Assembly: GCA_032821775.1 (NCBI GenBank)
Contig: JAVLRN010000008.1
Location: 1-64,000, forward strand
Reading direction: 5' to 3'
Source: Sanguinoderma infundibulare
Taxonomy: Eukaryota; Basidiomycota; Agaricomycetes; Polyporales; Polyporaceae
DNA length: 64,000 nt
In this document: one piece after another, positions 1 through 9,845 of the stretch
Numbering within the stretch: position 1 is the first letter of the stretch
Layout: every line of letters starts with the position of its first letter
Translations under genes and position numbers: made by a program
The notes under the pieces: model-generated
The model's database searches: none
What the model saw: the letters and a program-made list of their open reading frames with translations, nothing else
What the model was told of the DNA's origin: nothing

Positions 1-145
1 CCTAACCCTAACCCTAACCCTAACCCTAACCCTAACCCTAACCCTAACCCTAACCCTAACCCTAACCCTAACCCTAACCCTAACCCTAACCCTAACCCTA
101 ACCCTAACCCTAACCCTAACCCTAACCCTAACCCCTAACCCTAAG
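1..145. repeat. Telomere, (CCCTAA)n tract
   Basis: An almost perfect run of CCCTAA from the first base to about 145, roughly 24 units, with one slipped unit (an extra C) near 131-137. CCCTAA at the left end of a + strand is the C-rich strand of a TTAGGG telomere, the usual type in filamentous fungi. The window therefore begins at a true chromosome end. Confidence 0.98.
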
Positions 146-154
146 TGATAAGGC

Positions 155-590
155 ACACACGTGATGCATCTTATCTTATCTTTCCCGGACTACGGTCCGG
201 ATGTGATGGGAAGAGATCAACATCGCGAACACGTGCTGATCGGTTGTCCGGCCATCAAACGTAAGCACTATTAGTCGTCGGCCCGCCCGATGCTATTTTG
301 AGAGCCGTTGACGTCTTATGGCGTGCTCCGGCATGTCGACTTTCCCGTCGGCATCACGCAATCGTTGCGCATTCGATTTGCAATTACGCACGGACCATGG
401 TACGATTTGTCCGTATCCAATGAGAGTTCGTGCGACCCGTGCAAACACGGGATTACTAAGGTTGCCCTGACGAGCTTATAAGCGAAACGGGGCTGGGACG
501 TGGTACTACCAAGTCCCCCGTTGGCAACCGTTTCGTAGCATAGTCGTTCGTGGTGTTCATCTCCTCCCTAACACTAACCCTAACCCTAAC
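155..590. repeat. Subtelomeric repeat, 436-bp unit, copy 1
   Basis: First of two direct repeats with a period of 436 bp (ACACACGTGATGCATC recurs at 155 and 591). The unit starts next to telomere repeats and ends in an interstitial telomeric tract (about 567-590, CCCTAACACTAACCCTAACC and following). It contains an inverted motif, CCGGACTACGGTCCGG (186-201). No credible gene is visible. It resembles a telomere-associated (X/TAS-like) element by position only. Confidence 0.9.
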
Positions 591-1020
591 ACACACGTGA
601 TGCATCTTATCTTATCTTTCCCGGACTACGGTCCGGATGTGATGGGAAGAGATCAACATCACGAACACGTGCTGATCGGTTGTCCGGCCATCAAACGTAA
701 GCATTATTAGTTGTCGGCCCGTCCGATGCTATTTTGAGAGCCGTTGACGTCTTATGGCGTGCTTCGGCATGTCGACCTTCCCGTCGGCATCACGCAATCG
801 TTGCGCATTCGATTTGCAATTGCGCACGGACCATGGTATGATTTGTCCGTATCCAATGAGAATTCGTGCGACCCGTGCAAACACGGGAATACTAAGGTTG
901 CCCTGACGAGCTTATAAGCGAAACGGGGCTGGGACGTGGTACTACCAAGTCCCCCGTTGGCAACCGTTTCGTAGCACTAGTCGTTCGTGGTGTTCATCTC
1001 CTCTCTAACCCTAACCCTAA
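591..1020. repeat. Subtelomeric repeat, 436-bp unit, copy 2
   Basis: Second copy, differing from the first by scattered single-base changes. It again ends in a short telomeric tract (1006-1020, CTAACCCTAACCCTAA). The arrangement telomere, unit, telomere tract, unit, telomere tract suggests the unit was added or exchanged together with telomere sequence. Confidence 0.9.
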
Positions 1021-1050
1021 GGACACGCGAGTGCTGTGTCCGCGCGGACA

Positions 1051-3101
1051 CTAGGGGTCAAATATATTTTGCAGAAGACTCACCCACTGGATCGTCGGCC
1101 CGTACTGCTCCAGGATCCGCCGCAGATCCTGCAGGAACGACGCAGTCGGCCAAGGTAGGTCGTACGCCTCCTCCGCATCGACCATCTCGCGCGTCCACCG
1201 CAACCACCGCGCAGCTCCAGCCAACGCCTTCACATCCTTCTCCTCGCTCAACCCAGCCTCGGGCTCCCACGTCCCAGTCACATTGCCCTCCTCGTCCTCC
1301 GTCTGAAGGTACACTCCAAGCCGCGCCTCCCAGTCCACAACCAGGATCCGATCCACCGCCTTCTTGTACTTCGCCAGCGCACCCACATAGATCGCGTTCT
1401 CCGGGTGCCCAAGGTAGTTGATCGCGCCCCGCGGCCGAAGCAGCAGCACGTACTGCTCGTCGATCTTCTTCAGCACATCTTGCGTCCACACAATGTCCCG
1501 CACCCCAGCTCCAAACACTGCCCCCTCCAGCTTCTCGTACCGCCCCATGACCTCCTTCTCATGCTTCGCCTGAAGGACGCGCCGCTCCCGCTCAAGCAGC
1601 TGCTCCCACGTCTTGCCCCGATGGTGCTTCGCCACAAGCTCCGCAGGGACCGCCACCACGTCCTGCGGATCGTTCGCCCAGATCTTCACCACCTGCCGCA
1701 GCATCCGCCCCTCCTCGTCCTCCGCGTCGTCCATGTCAGGGAAGTCCGCCGGGCTCGCGATCAGCCGCATCCGCCGCATCCCATCCCGCACAAGCCGAGC
1801 CCAGAACTGTACAAACATATCAGCACACATTCGCGCATCGCGCATCGCACATCCCACTCCTGTCTGCAAACAACAACTCACCTCCCCAATCGCGCACGAC
1901 TGGTTGTGCGCTCGTGTCGGCGGCTTCAGCACCGAATCAAACAGCTTCACAGTCAGAATCTGCCCGTTCCGGTACACCGCGAACGTCGCCAAGTCCCTCA
2001 CAATCTCCCACAACGCAGGCGTCGTCAGCAGGTACGACGGCGGGAACGCACTCTGCTGCGCCGCCATCATCACCGACCGCACAATCGTCCCGCCCCACTC
2101 CCGCACGTACGGCGTCATCTCCCCACCAGGGTGCTCCCTCTTCCACTCACCAAGGTTCGCCTCCATCGACGCAAGATACCCAAACAACCGCTCCTCCAGC
2201 GTCGCGCGCAGGCTCGGCAGATACTCGTTCTGCGACAAGTGCCGGCACAGCGCGTCCGGGCACTCCTCTGAAACAGTAACATCATCACTTCACCTCATGC
2301 CACAAATATTCAAAACAATCTCTTACCAGTGATGAACAGGTGCACGCACCACTGCCCCGCATTCGCGATCTTCCCCTCAACAACCTCCACCGCAAGACGA
2401 AGCGTCTCAAGCTCCTCCATCTGCTTCTTCGACCCCCCGTCCCCAAGCTTGTTCATCACCCGCGCAACCCCCTCCACCTTCTTCTCCCGCTCCTTCTCCA
2501 GCCGCGTCTTCCACGCCGCCATCGCCTTCGCCCGGTGCTGCCCGCTGAAAAACTCCACAACCAGCGGCGGAAGTCCCGCACGCGACTTGAACCGAAGCTC
2601 GGGGAGCTCCTCCCACGGAACAGCGTCCTCGCCCTTCTTCGCATACGTCCCCTCCACAAGGTCCTCCACCCGCACCTGCATCAGCAGCGGCGCCGTGTTC
2701 GGGTGCTTACCTTCCGTGTCGAACGACCGCACCAGCTTCGCAACCGACCCCTGCACCACCCCCCGCTGGTTCCACGTCCCCCAGTGGAACGACACCCCCG
2801 CCGGCTCCGTCAGCACGTCCAGCCGACACTTCCCCAGGAACGCCTTCTCCTCCTCCCGTTGACGCGCCTTGATCATCTGCTCCTGCGGGTGCGGAGCCGT
2901 CTCCTCCTCCTTCACCTTCGGCATCCGCACCCCGGACACCTGCCAAAACGTCAGTCGTCCGAACCTGTCTCGCATCCGTCCGTTACGTACCTTCCCCTCG
3001 TCCTGTCATCGTACACTAGCGTTAGCCCCAGCTGTGATCGGTGCAGCCGATCGACTCACCTCGGTCCCCTCGGTTTTTTTCGCTCGAGCTCGAGGCGCCA
3101 T
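1051..3101 (-). CDS. Uncharacterised subtelomeric protein, copy 1 (3' end abuts satellite unit)
   Basis: I do not recognise the family. Exons on the minus strand: 3101-3060 (starts MAPRAR), a 12-nt micro-exon 3002-2991 (DEGK), 2939-2327, and 2267 to the stop at 1051-1053. All junctions are GT-AG and phases agree. A possible 75-nt in-frame intron lies at 1881-1807 (GTGAGT...TACAG), so the product is 627 or 602 aa. The middle exon is rich in Lys/Glu and predicted helical; no signal peptide or membrane segment is evident. The stop codon lies directly beside one TGTCCGCGCGGACA palindrome (1037-1050), the core of the satellite at 3771. The original 3' end may have been replaced: a GTGAGT motif sits in the last codons. 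A second copy at 4356-5590 conserves the exon structure, supporting a real gene. Confidence 0.65.
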
Positions 3102-3770
3102 GCTTGTCTGCAAATCGCGTTAGAATCATCCCCCTCGTACTACGATGAGCACTTACATATGATTCTGCTTGGGCTTGATTTACTCTTTGATGTTCTGCTT
3201 GCTTGCTCGCGTCGCTGGTGAGCAATGGGGAGAAGGAGAACGCCTCTGCGTCCCCCATCCTCGATCGCCCCCATTGATCGATGCCCTGTGCCCAGCCTCA
3301 TGGCACATCCCTTCCCGGTCCCTCGACACCAAATCCAGCCGATCGCCGCCCCGCCGCTCGACACTTTCCCTCCGACCAACTCCCGCCAGGCACCGGCGAC
3401 ACCCGGTCTTCTCTCTGCATCCGACCTCTTCTCTTCCCGTGTGGCACTGTCTTCTTCCTCAGTACCTTATTGTGTCGCACTGCCACACGTCTTCTCTGTC
3501 CGATCGGTCTGAAGCTTAACTCTGTTTCCTCTTCAACTGTGTGCGCTTTCCCTGGTGTGTCCCCTCTATGTAACCCTCTTCTATTTGTTGTAGAATATGT
3601 TTCTGGAATATATCTGCTGTTTATGCACACATTTCAACTGCACTGTGTCTGCTTGCTTGCGCGGACGCAGCTTCATTGTGTCCGCTCGGATCATCTGTAT
3701 ATATTATAATAATGTAATATTTTGAATGACAAACGAATGCCGGACACCACGGGCCGGGCCGGCCCACTTC
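3102..3770. other. Gene-free spacer upstream of subtelomeric gene copy 1
   Basis: This is the 5' side of the minus-strand gene, so it should hold its promoter. It is similar along its length to 5591-6239, the matching spacer of the second module. Short open frames on both strands are not supported by splice patterns or family motifs. No TATA box stands out. Confidence 0.6.
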
Positions 3771-4305
3771 CCGTCCGCGCGGACACACCTCCCTTGTGTC
3801 CGCGCGGACACAGCACCCTTGTGTCCGCGCGGACACACCACCCTTGTGTCCGCGCGGACACACCACCCTTGTGTCCGCGCGGACACAGCACTCGTGTGTC
3901 CGCGCGGACACACCACCCTTGTGTCCGCGCGGACACAGCACTCGTGTGTCCGCGCGGACACAGCACTCGTGTGTCCGCGCGGACACACCACCCTTGTGTC
4001 CGCGCGGACACACCACCCTTGTGTCCGCGCGGACACAGCACTCGTGTGTCCGCGCGGACACAGCACCCTTGTGTCCGCGCGGACACACCACCCTTGTGTC
4101 CACGCGGACACACCACCCTTGTGTCCGCGCGGACACAGCACTCGTGTGTCCGCGCGGACACAGCACTCGTGTGTCCGCGCGGACACACCTCCCTTGTGTC
4201 CGCGCGGACACACCACCCTTGTGTCCGTGCGGACACACCTCCCTTGTGTCCGCGTAGACACACCTCCCTTGTATTCGCGCAGACACAGGGGTGCTGTGTC
4301 CGCGC
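3771..4305. repeat. 25-bp palindromic satellite array 1 (about 21 units)
   Basis: A head-to-tail array with an exact 25-bp register: GTGTC falls at 3796, 3821, 3846 and onward to 4296. Each unit has the perfect palindrome TGTCCGCGCGGACA plus a variable spacer such as CACCACCCTT, CAGCACTCGT, CAGCACCCTT or CACCTCCCTT. Because 25 is not a multiple of 3 and the unit lacks stops, every frame on both strands stays open and gives artificial 25-residue periodic translations. These are not genes. Confidence 0.97.
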
Positions 4306-4374
4306 ACTTTCAACATCGAAGTCCTAGCTTTTCGCAGCCCTAACCCTGACCCAGCCTACTCAACACCCCCTTTC
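4306..4374. other. Module junction with telomere-like CCCTAACCCTGA
   Basis: The satellite ends in CACTTTCAACATCGAAGTCC and a short A/T-rich stretch, then CCCTAACCCTGA at 4338-4349. The same block closes satellite 2 (CCCTAACCCTGA at 6809-6820). It marks the seam between the two tandem modules and may be a relic of an older chromosome terminus. Confidence 0.7.
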
Positions 4375-5590
4375 ATCGCGCACGACTGGTTGTGCGCTCG
4401 TGTCAGCAGCTTCAGCACAGAGTTGAACAACTTCACAGTCAAGATCTGCCCATTCCGATATGCCAAAAACGTCGCCAAGTCCATCACGATCTCCCACAGC
4501 ACAGGCGTCGTCAGCAGGTAAGATGGCGGGAACACACTCTGCTGCGCCTGCATCATCACAGGACGCAGAATCACATTGCTCCACTTCCCCACATATGGTG
4601 TCATCTCCCCGCCCCCAGCATGCGTCTTCTTCCACTCCACAACATTCGCCTCCATTGCAGCAAGGTACCCAAACAACCGCTCCTCCAGCGTCGCATGGAG
4701 GCTCGGCAGGTACTCGTTCTGCGACAAGTGCCGGCACAGTGCCTCCCCGCACTCCTCTGAATCATTCACATCATCACTTTACCATATTCAACAAAAATCC
4801 AGAACAACCACTCACCCGCGATAAACAGGTGCATGCACCACTGCCCCGCACTCGCGATCTTCCCCTCCACAACCTCCAACACAAGCCGAACCGTCTCCAG
4901 CTCCTCCATCTGCTTCTTCGACCCCCCATCCCCCAGCTTGTTCGTCACCCGTGCCAGGCCCTCCGCCTTCTTCTTCTGCTCCTTCTCCAGCCGTGCCTTC
5001 CACGCCGCCATCGCCTTCGCCCAGTGCTGCCCGCTGAAAAAATCAACCACCAGCGGCGGAAGATCTGCCCGCGACTTGAATCGCAGCTCGGGGAGCTCCT
5101 CCCACGGAATGGCCTCGTCCATCTTCCTCGCATACGTCCCCTCCACCAGGTCCTCCACCCGCACCTGCATCAGCAGCGGTGCCGTGTTCGGGTGCTTACC
5201 TTCCGTGTTGAACGACCGCACCAGCCGCGCGACCGACGCCAGCACGACCCCCCGCTGGTTCCACTGGCCCCAGCGGTACGACACCCCTACCGGCTCTGTC
5301 AGCACGTCCAGCCGACACTTGCCCAGGAACGCCTTCTCCTCTTCATGCTGCCACGCCCGGATCGCCTGCTCCTGCAGGTGCGGAGCCGTCTCCTCCTCCT
5401 TCACCTTCGGCATCCACACCCCGGACACCTGTACAAACGTTAGTCCTCCTCACTGATCACACAGCCGTCCATACCGTACCTTGCCCTCGTCCTGTCATTC
5501 CGCAATATAATTAGTACCAGCCACGATTGACGCAGCCAATTGACTTACCTCGGTCCCCTCATTCTTTTTCGATTTACCACGAGGTGGCAT
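4356..5590 (-). pseudogene. Subtelomeric gene copy 2, 3' truncated
   Basis: A paralogue of the gene at 1051-3101 with the same gene structure: exon 5590-5549 (42 nt), the same 12-nt micro-exon coding DEGK at 5491-5480, exon 5428-4816 (613 nt, identical length to copy 1), and a last exon from 4756. Similarity to copy 1 stops at about 4375, near the point where copy 1 has its possible 75-nt intron. From there a short unrelated tail runs to a stop at 4356 in the satellite junction. About 260 C-terminal residues of copy 1 are missing. It may still be transcribed, but is best treated as a truncated copy. Confidence 0.7.
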
Positions 5591-6239
5591 GCTTATCTGC
5601 AAATTGTGTCAGAATGGTTCCCCTCGTACCACGATTAGCACTTACATATGATTCTCCTTGCGATTGATTTATGCTTGAACGGTCTGCTTGTTTGCTCGCG
5701 TCGCTGGTGAGCAATGGGGAGAAAGAGAACGCCACCGTGTCCTCCATCCTCGATCGCCCCCATCGATCGATGCCCTGTGCCCAGCCTCATGGCATGTCCC
5801 TTCCCGGTCCCTCCACTCCAAATCCAGCCAATCGCCGCCCTGCCACTCGACACTTTCCCTCCGACCAACTCCCGCCAGGCACCGGTGACACCCGGTCTTC
5901 TCTCTGCATCCGACCTCTTCTCTTCCCGTGTGGCACTGTCTTCTTCCTCCGTACCTTATTGTGTCGCACTGCCACACGTCTTCCGTGTCCGATCGGTTTG
6001 AAGCTTAACTCTGTTTCCTCTTCAACTCCGTCGATTTTTCTGGTGTTTCCCCTGCATGTAATCCTCTTCCATTTGTTGTAGGATATGTTTCTGTAATATA
6101 TCTGCAGTTTATTGAGACCTTTCGAAGGCAGACTGCTGCTTGTGCTTGCGCGGACGCAGCTTCATGGTGTCCGCTCGGAACATCTGTATGTTTTGATTGA
6201 CATACAAAGCCCGGAAACCCCGGCCCGGCCCAGCCCACA
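5591..6239. other. Gene-free spacer upstream of subtelomeric gene copy 2
   Basis: Homologous to 3102-3770, sharing for example GGTGAGCAATGGGGAGAA near 5706. It should contain the promoter of the truncated copy. No coding sequence is supported. Confidence 0.6.
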
Positions 6240-6781
6240 GCACCTCCGCGCGGACGCACCACCTCTGTGTCCGCGCGGAGACACGACCCCTGTGTCCACG
6301 CAGACACACTGCCCATGTGTCTGCGTGGAGCCATGACCCATGTGTCTGCGCAGACACATGACCCTTGTGTCCGCGCGGAGCCACGACCCTTGTGTCCGCG
6401 CGGAGCCACGACCCTTGTGTCCGCGCGGACACACTACCTATGTGTCTGCGCGGAGACATGACCCATGTGTCTGCGCAGACACACGACCCTTGTGTCCGCG
6501 TGGAGCCACGACCCTTGTGTCCGCGCGGACACACTACCCATGTGTCTGCGCAGAGACACGACCCTTGTGTCCGCGCGGACACACTACCCATGTGTCTGCG
6601 TGGAGCCATGACCCTTGTGTCCATGCGGAGCCACGACCCTTGTGTCCGCGTGGACACACTACCTATGTGTCTGCGCGGAGACATGACCCATGTGTCTGCG
6701 CAGACACAGGACCCTTGTGTCTGCGCGGACACACTGCCCATGTGTCCGCGCGGACGCAGCACCCCTGTGTCCACGCACTTT
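6240..6781. repeat. 25-bp satellite array 2, diverged
   Basis: Same 25-bp period as array 1: GTGTC at 6267 and again exactly 500 bp (20 units) later at 6767. Units are more varied; TGTCTGCGCGGAGA and TGTCCACGCGGA replace the perfect palindrome in many. It is therefore probably older or under less homogenisation than array 1. Open frames across it on both strands are artefacts of the period. Confidence 0.95.
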
Positions 6782-6847
6782 CAACAACGAAGTCCTAGCT
6801 TTTCGTTGCCCTAACCCTGATCCCCTCTACTCAACCCCCCTGTTCAT

Positions 6848-7092
6848 GTCAGAACCTGGTTGCAATCGCATGGCCGCTCAGATGGTATGCCATTGCCACA
6901 TTAAACAGACTGTCATGTACGGATGCTAAATCATCGTGCTAGCTCTACGCCGCCGTCGAACACGTCCACTCGCATGGCATCGTCCACTGCGTCATCAAGC
7001 CGTCGAATATCCTGCTCGGACGCGGCCCCAAGAAGTCGCAGGTTTTCCTCACCGATTTTGGCCTACATCGCGACCTCGACATTCCGATATAG
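6848..7092 (+). pseudogene. CK1-like protein kinase relic, catalytic-loop segment
   Basis: From 6943 the frame reads [20 protein letters not shown] and then [15 protein letters not shown], which is the catalytic loop and DFG region of a CK1-like kinase. The usual HRD/HCD Asp is Val here (HCVIKPSN). A stop follows at once. Upstream, NLVAIA and QMV pieces lie in different frames. A second copy of the same segment lies in the pseudogene at 49270-49866, with a 12-nt deletion. The N-lobe is absent here. Confidence 0.75.
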
Positions 7093-8401
7093 CGGGACCA
7101 GCGGGACGCCGAAAGCGAGTACTAGTGTTCTGCTTCTGAGACGGTCTTGGCCACTCTAGCACTGGCAAGAACAATAAGTTTAACCCGGCCTGCACTTGTC
7201 GGGCCCCTTCGCTCTCGCCCGACATGTCTGCGCTTCTCGTCCTCTGCTGATCGCATTCATGGGCTGCGCTCGCCTGGTATCGCGGAAACGCACGCCGCCC
7301 CCAGCACCCAAACTCCAATCACTGGCTGACCTCGGCGTGTCCGAGTCATTGTGTGTAGTGCGAGATTGGTGCGCACGAACCTTCCTGCTCGGTGGTGACA
7401 TGCTCAGGATGCGGTATTCATAGTCATCTAATCGTTACGGTCGGCTACACGGTAGACGTACCAGGAACGCTCCGCTTCGGGATGGGACTTCGAGAACGGA
7501 TGACTGACGAAATCACAGTCGAGATCGAGAAAACAGAGAAACCAGCCGAAGTCGAGGAGAGTCCCTCCACCGTTGTTGGGGAAACCCTGGTCGAGGATGA
7601 AGCTGTCTCGCTTCCGCCATACATAAACGGCAAGTCGAATCCACTCTCGCTCCGTCAGTAAATGCTGGTCGAGCCGGGCTACCTGCTACTGTACGTCATT
7701 GCTGAGCTCTACGCATTGCAATGTCCGCGCTGGCATGCTCACCTTCCACCTACTTCTACCCGGACGCGGTCCACCATACGGTCCTGTTTATCCCTCGCTA
7801 TCCTCGTCCTCGTACACAGGTCTCATTTCGCTGCAACACAGCGTCGATTGTTCACTTCAACTACCGCCATTCGCCGGGGCCTCGACGGAGACGACAGGCT
7901 CATGGGACTGCGCATTTCTGTTATCCGATACAGACAAACGCGGGTCGCGACACCGGTGTGTGCCATTTACAGAACGACGGAGCCGCGAGAGAGCATCAAT
8001 CTGACGCACGCCGAACTCAAGGAAAACCGCCCGCGGTCACGGTAGTATGGCAGCGCCGTTATCGTGGACATGCTTGCCTCGATGGCGGCGTACACGTCGA
8101 GCGAAGAGAGTATGCAGTGGATAGGGTATTGGAGAGAAAAGAAAACTATATGATACAGGTTATGCGCAGCCCGTCGCTCTTCAAGCTTCAAGGTCGATCC
8201 ACCCCCAGCCTCCAGCACGCCGAACACGATCCGCCAGCCAGCCCAGAGCGCAGAGATGGTTCATACCCTCGGCCGCTGCCTGAGCTCGCACTCGCAATAC
8301 CGGTTAATTTGCGCTGCCAGCGGACTTCCGCCTGTCATCGCCATCGCGGACCTGATATCAGCTCTGGGGTGTCGCCTCCACCGCAAGACGGAAGAGAGCA
8401 C
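7093..8401. other. Mostly gene-free stretch with one unrecognised open frame
   Basis: No known gene is recognised. A plus-strand frame at 7480-7661 reads acidic sequence (MTDEITVEIEKTEKPAEVEE) and ends at a stop after SLRQ. It could be the C-terminal exon of a decayed membrane protein gene, but nothing upstream supports it. The rest shows no convincing splice-linked exons. Confidence 0.4.
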
Positions 8402-8723
8402 TCACAGCTGGTACCCGCAGGCGATGAAGGGCACGAGGAAAGCCGTGCCGAGCGACAGCCCCATCTTGACGGCGAACTTGCGCTTGTCGGCGTAGGAGAA
8501 GGGAAAGTTCTGTTCCGTGGCCGGCGCACGACGACCACCAGGTTCAGGGCGGTTCGGAATGAGAGTTAGGATGGGAAGGGGGGATGCAGAGGGGCAGGGG
8601 ACGTACGTTGTGCGCGACGTGCTCGCGGGTGGTGTACAGCGTCCGCACCTGGGCGGGCGAGCTGCTGGTCCGGCAGGCGGCGCGGAGGGATGCTTGGCCG
8701 ACGCGTGCTGCGAGGGGGGACAT
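8402..8723 (-). CDS. Cytochrome c oxidase subunit VIIc (COX8-type), nuclear, mitochondrial
   Basis: Small subunit of mitochondrial complex IV, the terminal electron-transfer enzyme of respiration. Two exons: 8723-8607 (39 codons) and 8509-8402 (35 codons plus stop), joined at phase 0 across a 97-nt intron with GTACGT donor and CAG acceptor; product 74 aa. The N-terminus is Arg/Ser-rich without acidic residues, as in a mitochondrial presequence (MSPLAARVGQASLRAACRTS). The mature part begins about NFPFSYADKRKFAVK and continues with one membrane span ending in FIACGYQL, the VIIc pattern. Length and layout are normal for the family, so the gene looks intact. This is the first clear housekeeping gene in from the telomere. 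Confidence 0.85.
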
Positions 8724-9577
8724 GGTGGAAATGGCGCGTTGGCTATTGGACGTCCGTCGAGTTCGAGTTCGGGTCGGATCGCGAGAGGAGCGTCGGTGTC
8801 AAGCACAAGGACGACGAACGGCGAACGGCGATGAGACGAGTTGGTATATCGACGAGACCCGAAGGAGGAATGTCGCGGAAGCAAGTACAGACCACTGTGT
8901 TCTCGGCTCCGGACAGGTTATATGTGAATGTACGCTCGGGGAAAACAGGCAGCCCCGCATCGGCCCACGACGCGCATCTCGCCATCGACAGATGGGGTAT
9001 TGGGCGCGGGCTTCAAGACCCCTCTGGAGCAGGACTAGAATACAGCCAGCGGTTCTGGCCTGCGAAGACGCGCCCGGCTGACCGTCCGGCACAGGCTTCC
9101 TTGGGCATTCGGAACAGGTTGGGGGACGGTGGATGTGGAGAAACCGGGGGGCAGCTGATCATTTGTAATAGCGTTCGGTCTGGGAAGGGCGAGAGCGTGG
9201 GCGTTGCGTTCCAGGTTTGATGGGCTGCTGAATGTGCGTGGGGCGGCTCGCGCCAGGTCGTGGATGCGGAAGCGCAGACGTTGCCCCGAGAAGGTCACGG
9301 TCCTGTTGGTTCAACTTTAGCCACGACAATTCAAAGGGTTCGTCGGCGCGAGTCGACGCTGTGCGCACCCACGTAAGTTGTTCTCGCGTACCTAACGTCT
9401 AAAAGACTGCGTTTAATTTGGCCTTCGAAGAATCGGCCTGGGGTGAGGGGATCTGGGCAGATGATGGTGGATGGTCGAGAGTCACCCAGATCGACGTAGC
9501 CGCGAAGCTTCTGGCTGTACCTGCGGAACGTCATATTCTGACACCTGATGTTGTTTCAATGGCCTACCCACTTAATT
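8724..9577. other. Intergenic, nothing recognised
   Basis: Holds the promoter side of the COX VIIc gene at its left edge and the region before tRNA-Thr at its right. Short open frames occur on both strands, but none shows a family motif or plausible exon chain. Confidence 0.4.
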
Positions 9578-9661
9578 GCCGCATTGGCGTAGTGGTATGC
9601 GCGCCCCACTTGTACCTGCAAGGTCATGGGGAGGTCACTCGTTCGACCCGGGTATGTGGCA
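9578..9661 (+). tRNA. tRNA-Thr(UGU) with an 11-nt intron
   Basis: Folds cleanly: acceptor GCCGCAT paired with ATGTGGC, D-arm GCGT/GCGC with loop AGTGGTAT, anticodon stem CCCCA/TGGGG, T-arm ACTCG-TTCGACC-CGGGT, discriminator A at 9661. The anticodon loop is CTTGTA plus A, interrupted after position 37 by an 11-nt intron (CCTGCAAGGTC), the canonical position. The anticodon is TGT (UGU), so the tRNA carries threonine. A box and B box are present within the gene. Confidence 0.92.
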
Positions 9662-9845
9662 ATACTTCCAGCGGGTTGTCTTTTTACGCGGGTCCTCATT
9701 ACCGTAGCTCTTGAGGTCATTTGCCGGGTAAGAGCTATCTTCTCTCTTCCCATCTACCAATAGACTGAACTGGACGCTGACCTAGTACTACACTCGAGTC
9801 CACGCTCTATGAACTAAGGTCTTCCGACGGCGAACGCATCTCGCA

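Noticed and set aside
1405..2279. Long plus-strand open frames opposite the subtelomeric gene
   Set aside because: Composition-driven shadows (His/Leu/Arg/Pro-rich) of the minus-strand coding exon; the minus strand has the conserved exon structure in both copies.
3771..4305. Long open frames on both strands with CVRADT/CPRGH-type repeats
   Set aside because: They arise because a 25-bp unit without stops is open in all frames; translations are cyclic permutations of one another. No start context or splice support.
6240..6781. CRISPR-like array of direct repeats with variable spacers
   Set aside because: Units are contiguous 25-bp satellite repeats with a palindromic core in a eukaryotic subtelomere; the variable part is only a few alternative 10-mers and there are no cas genes.
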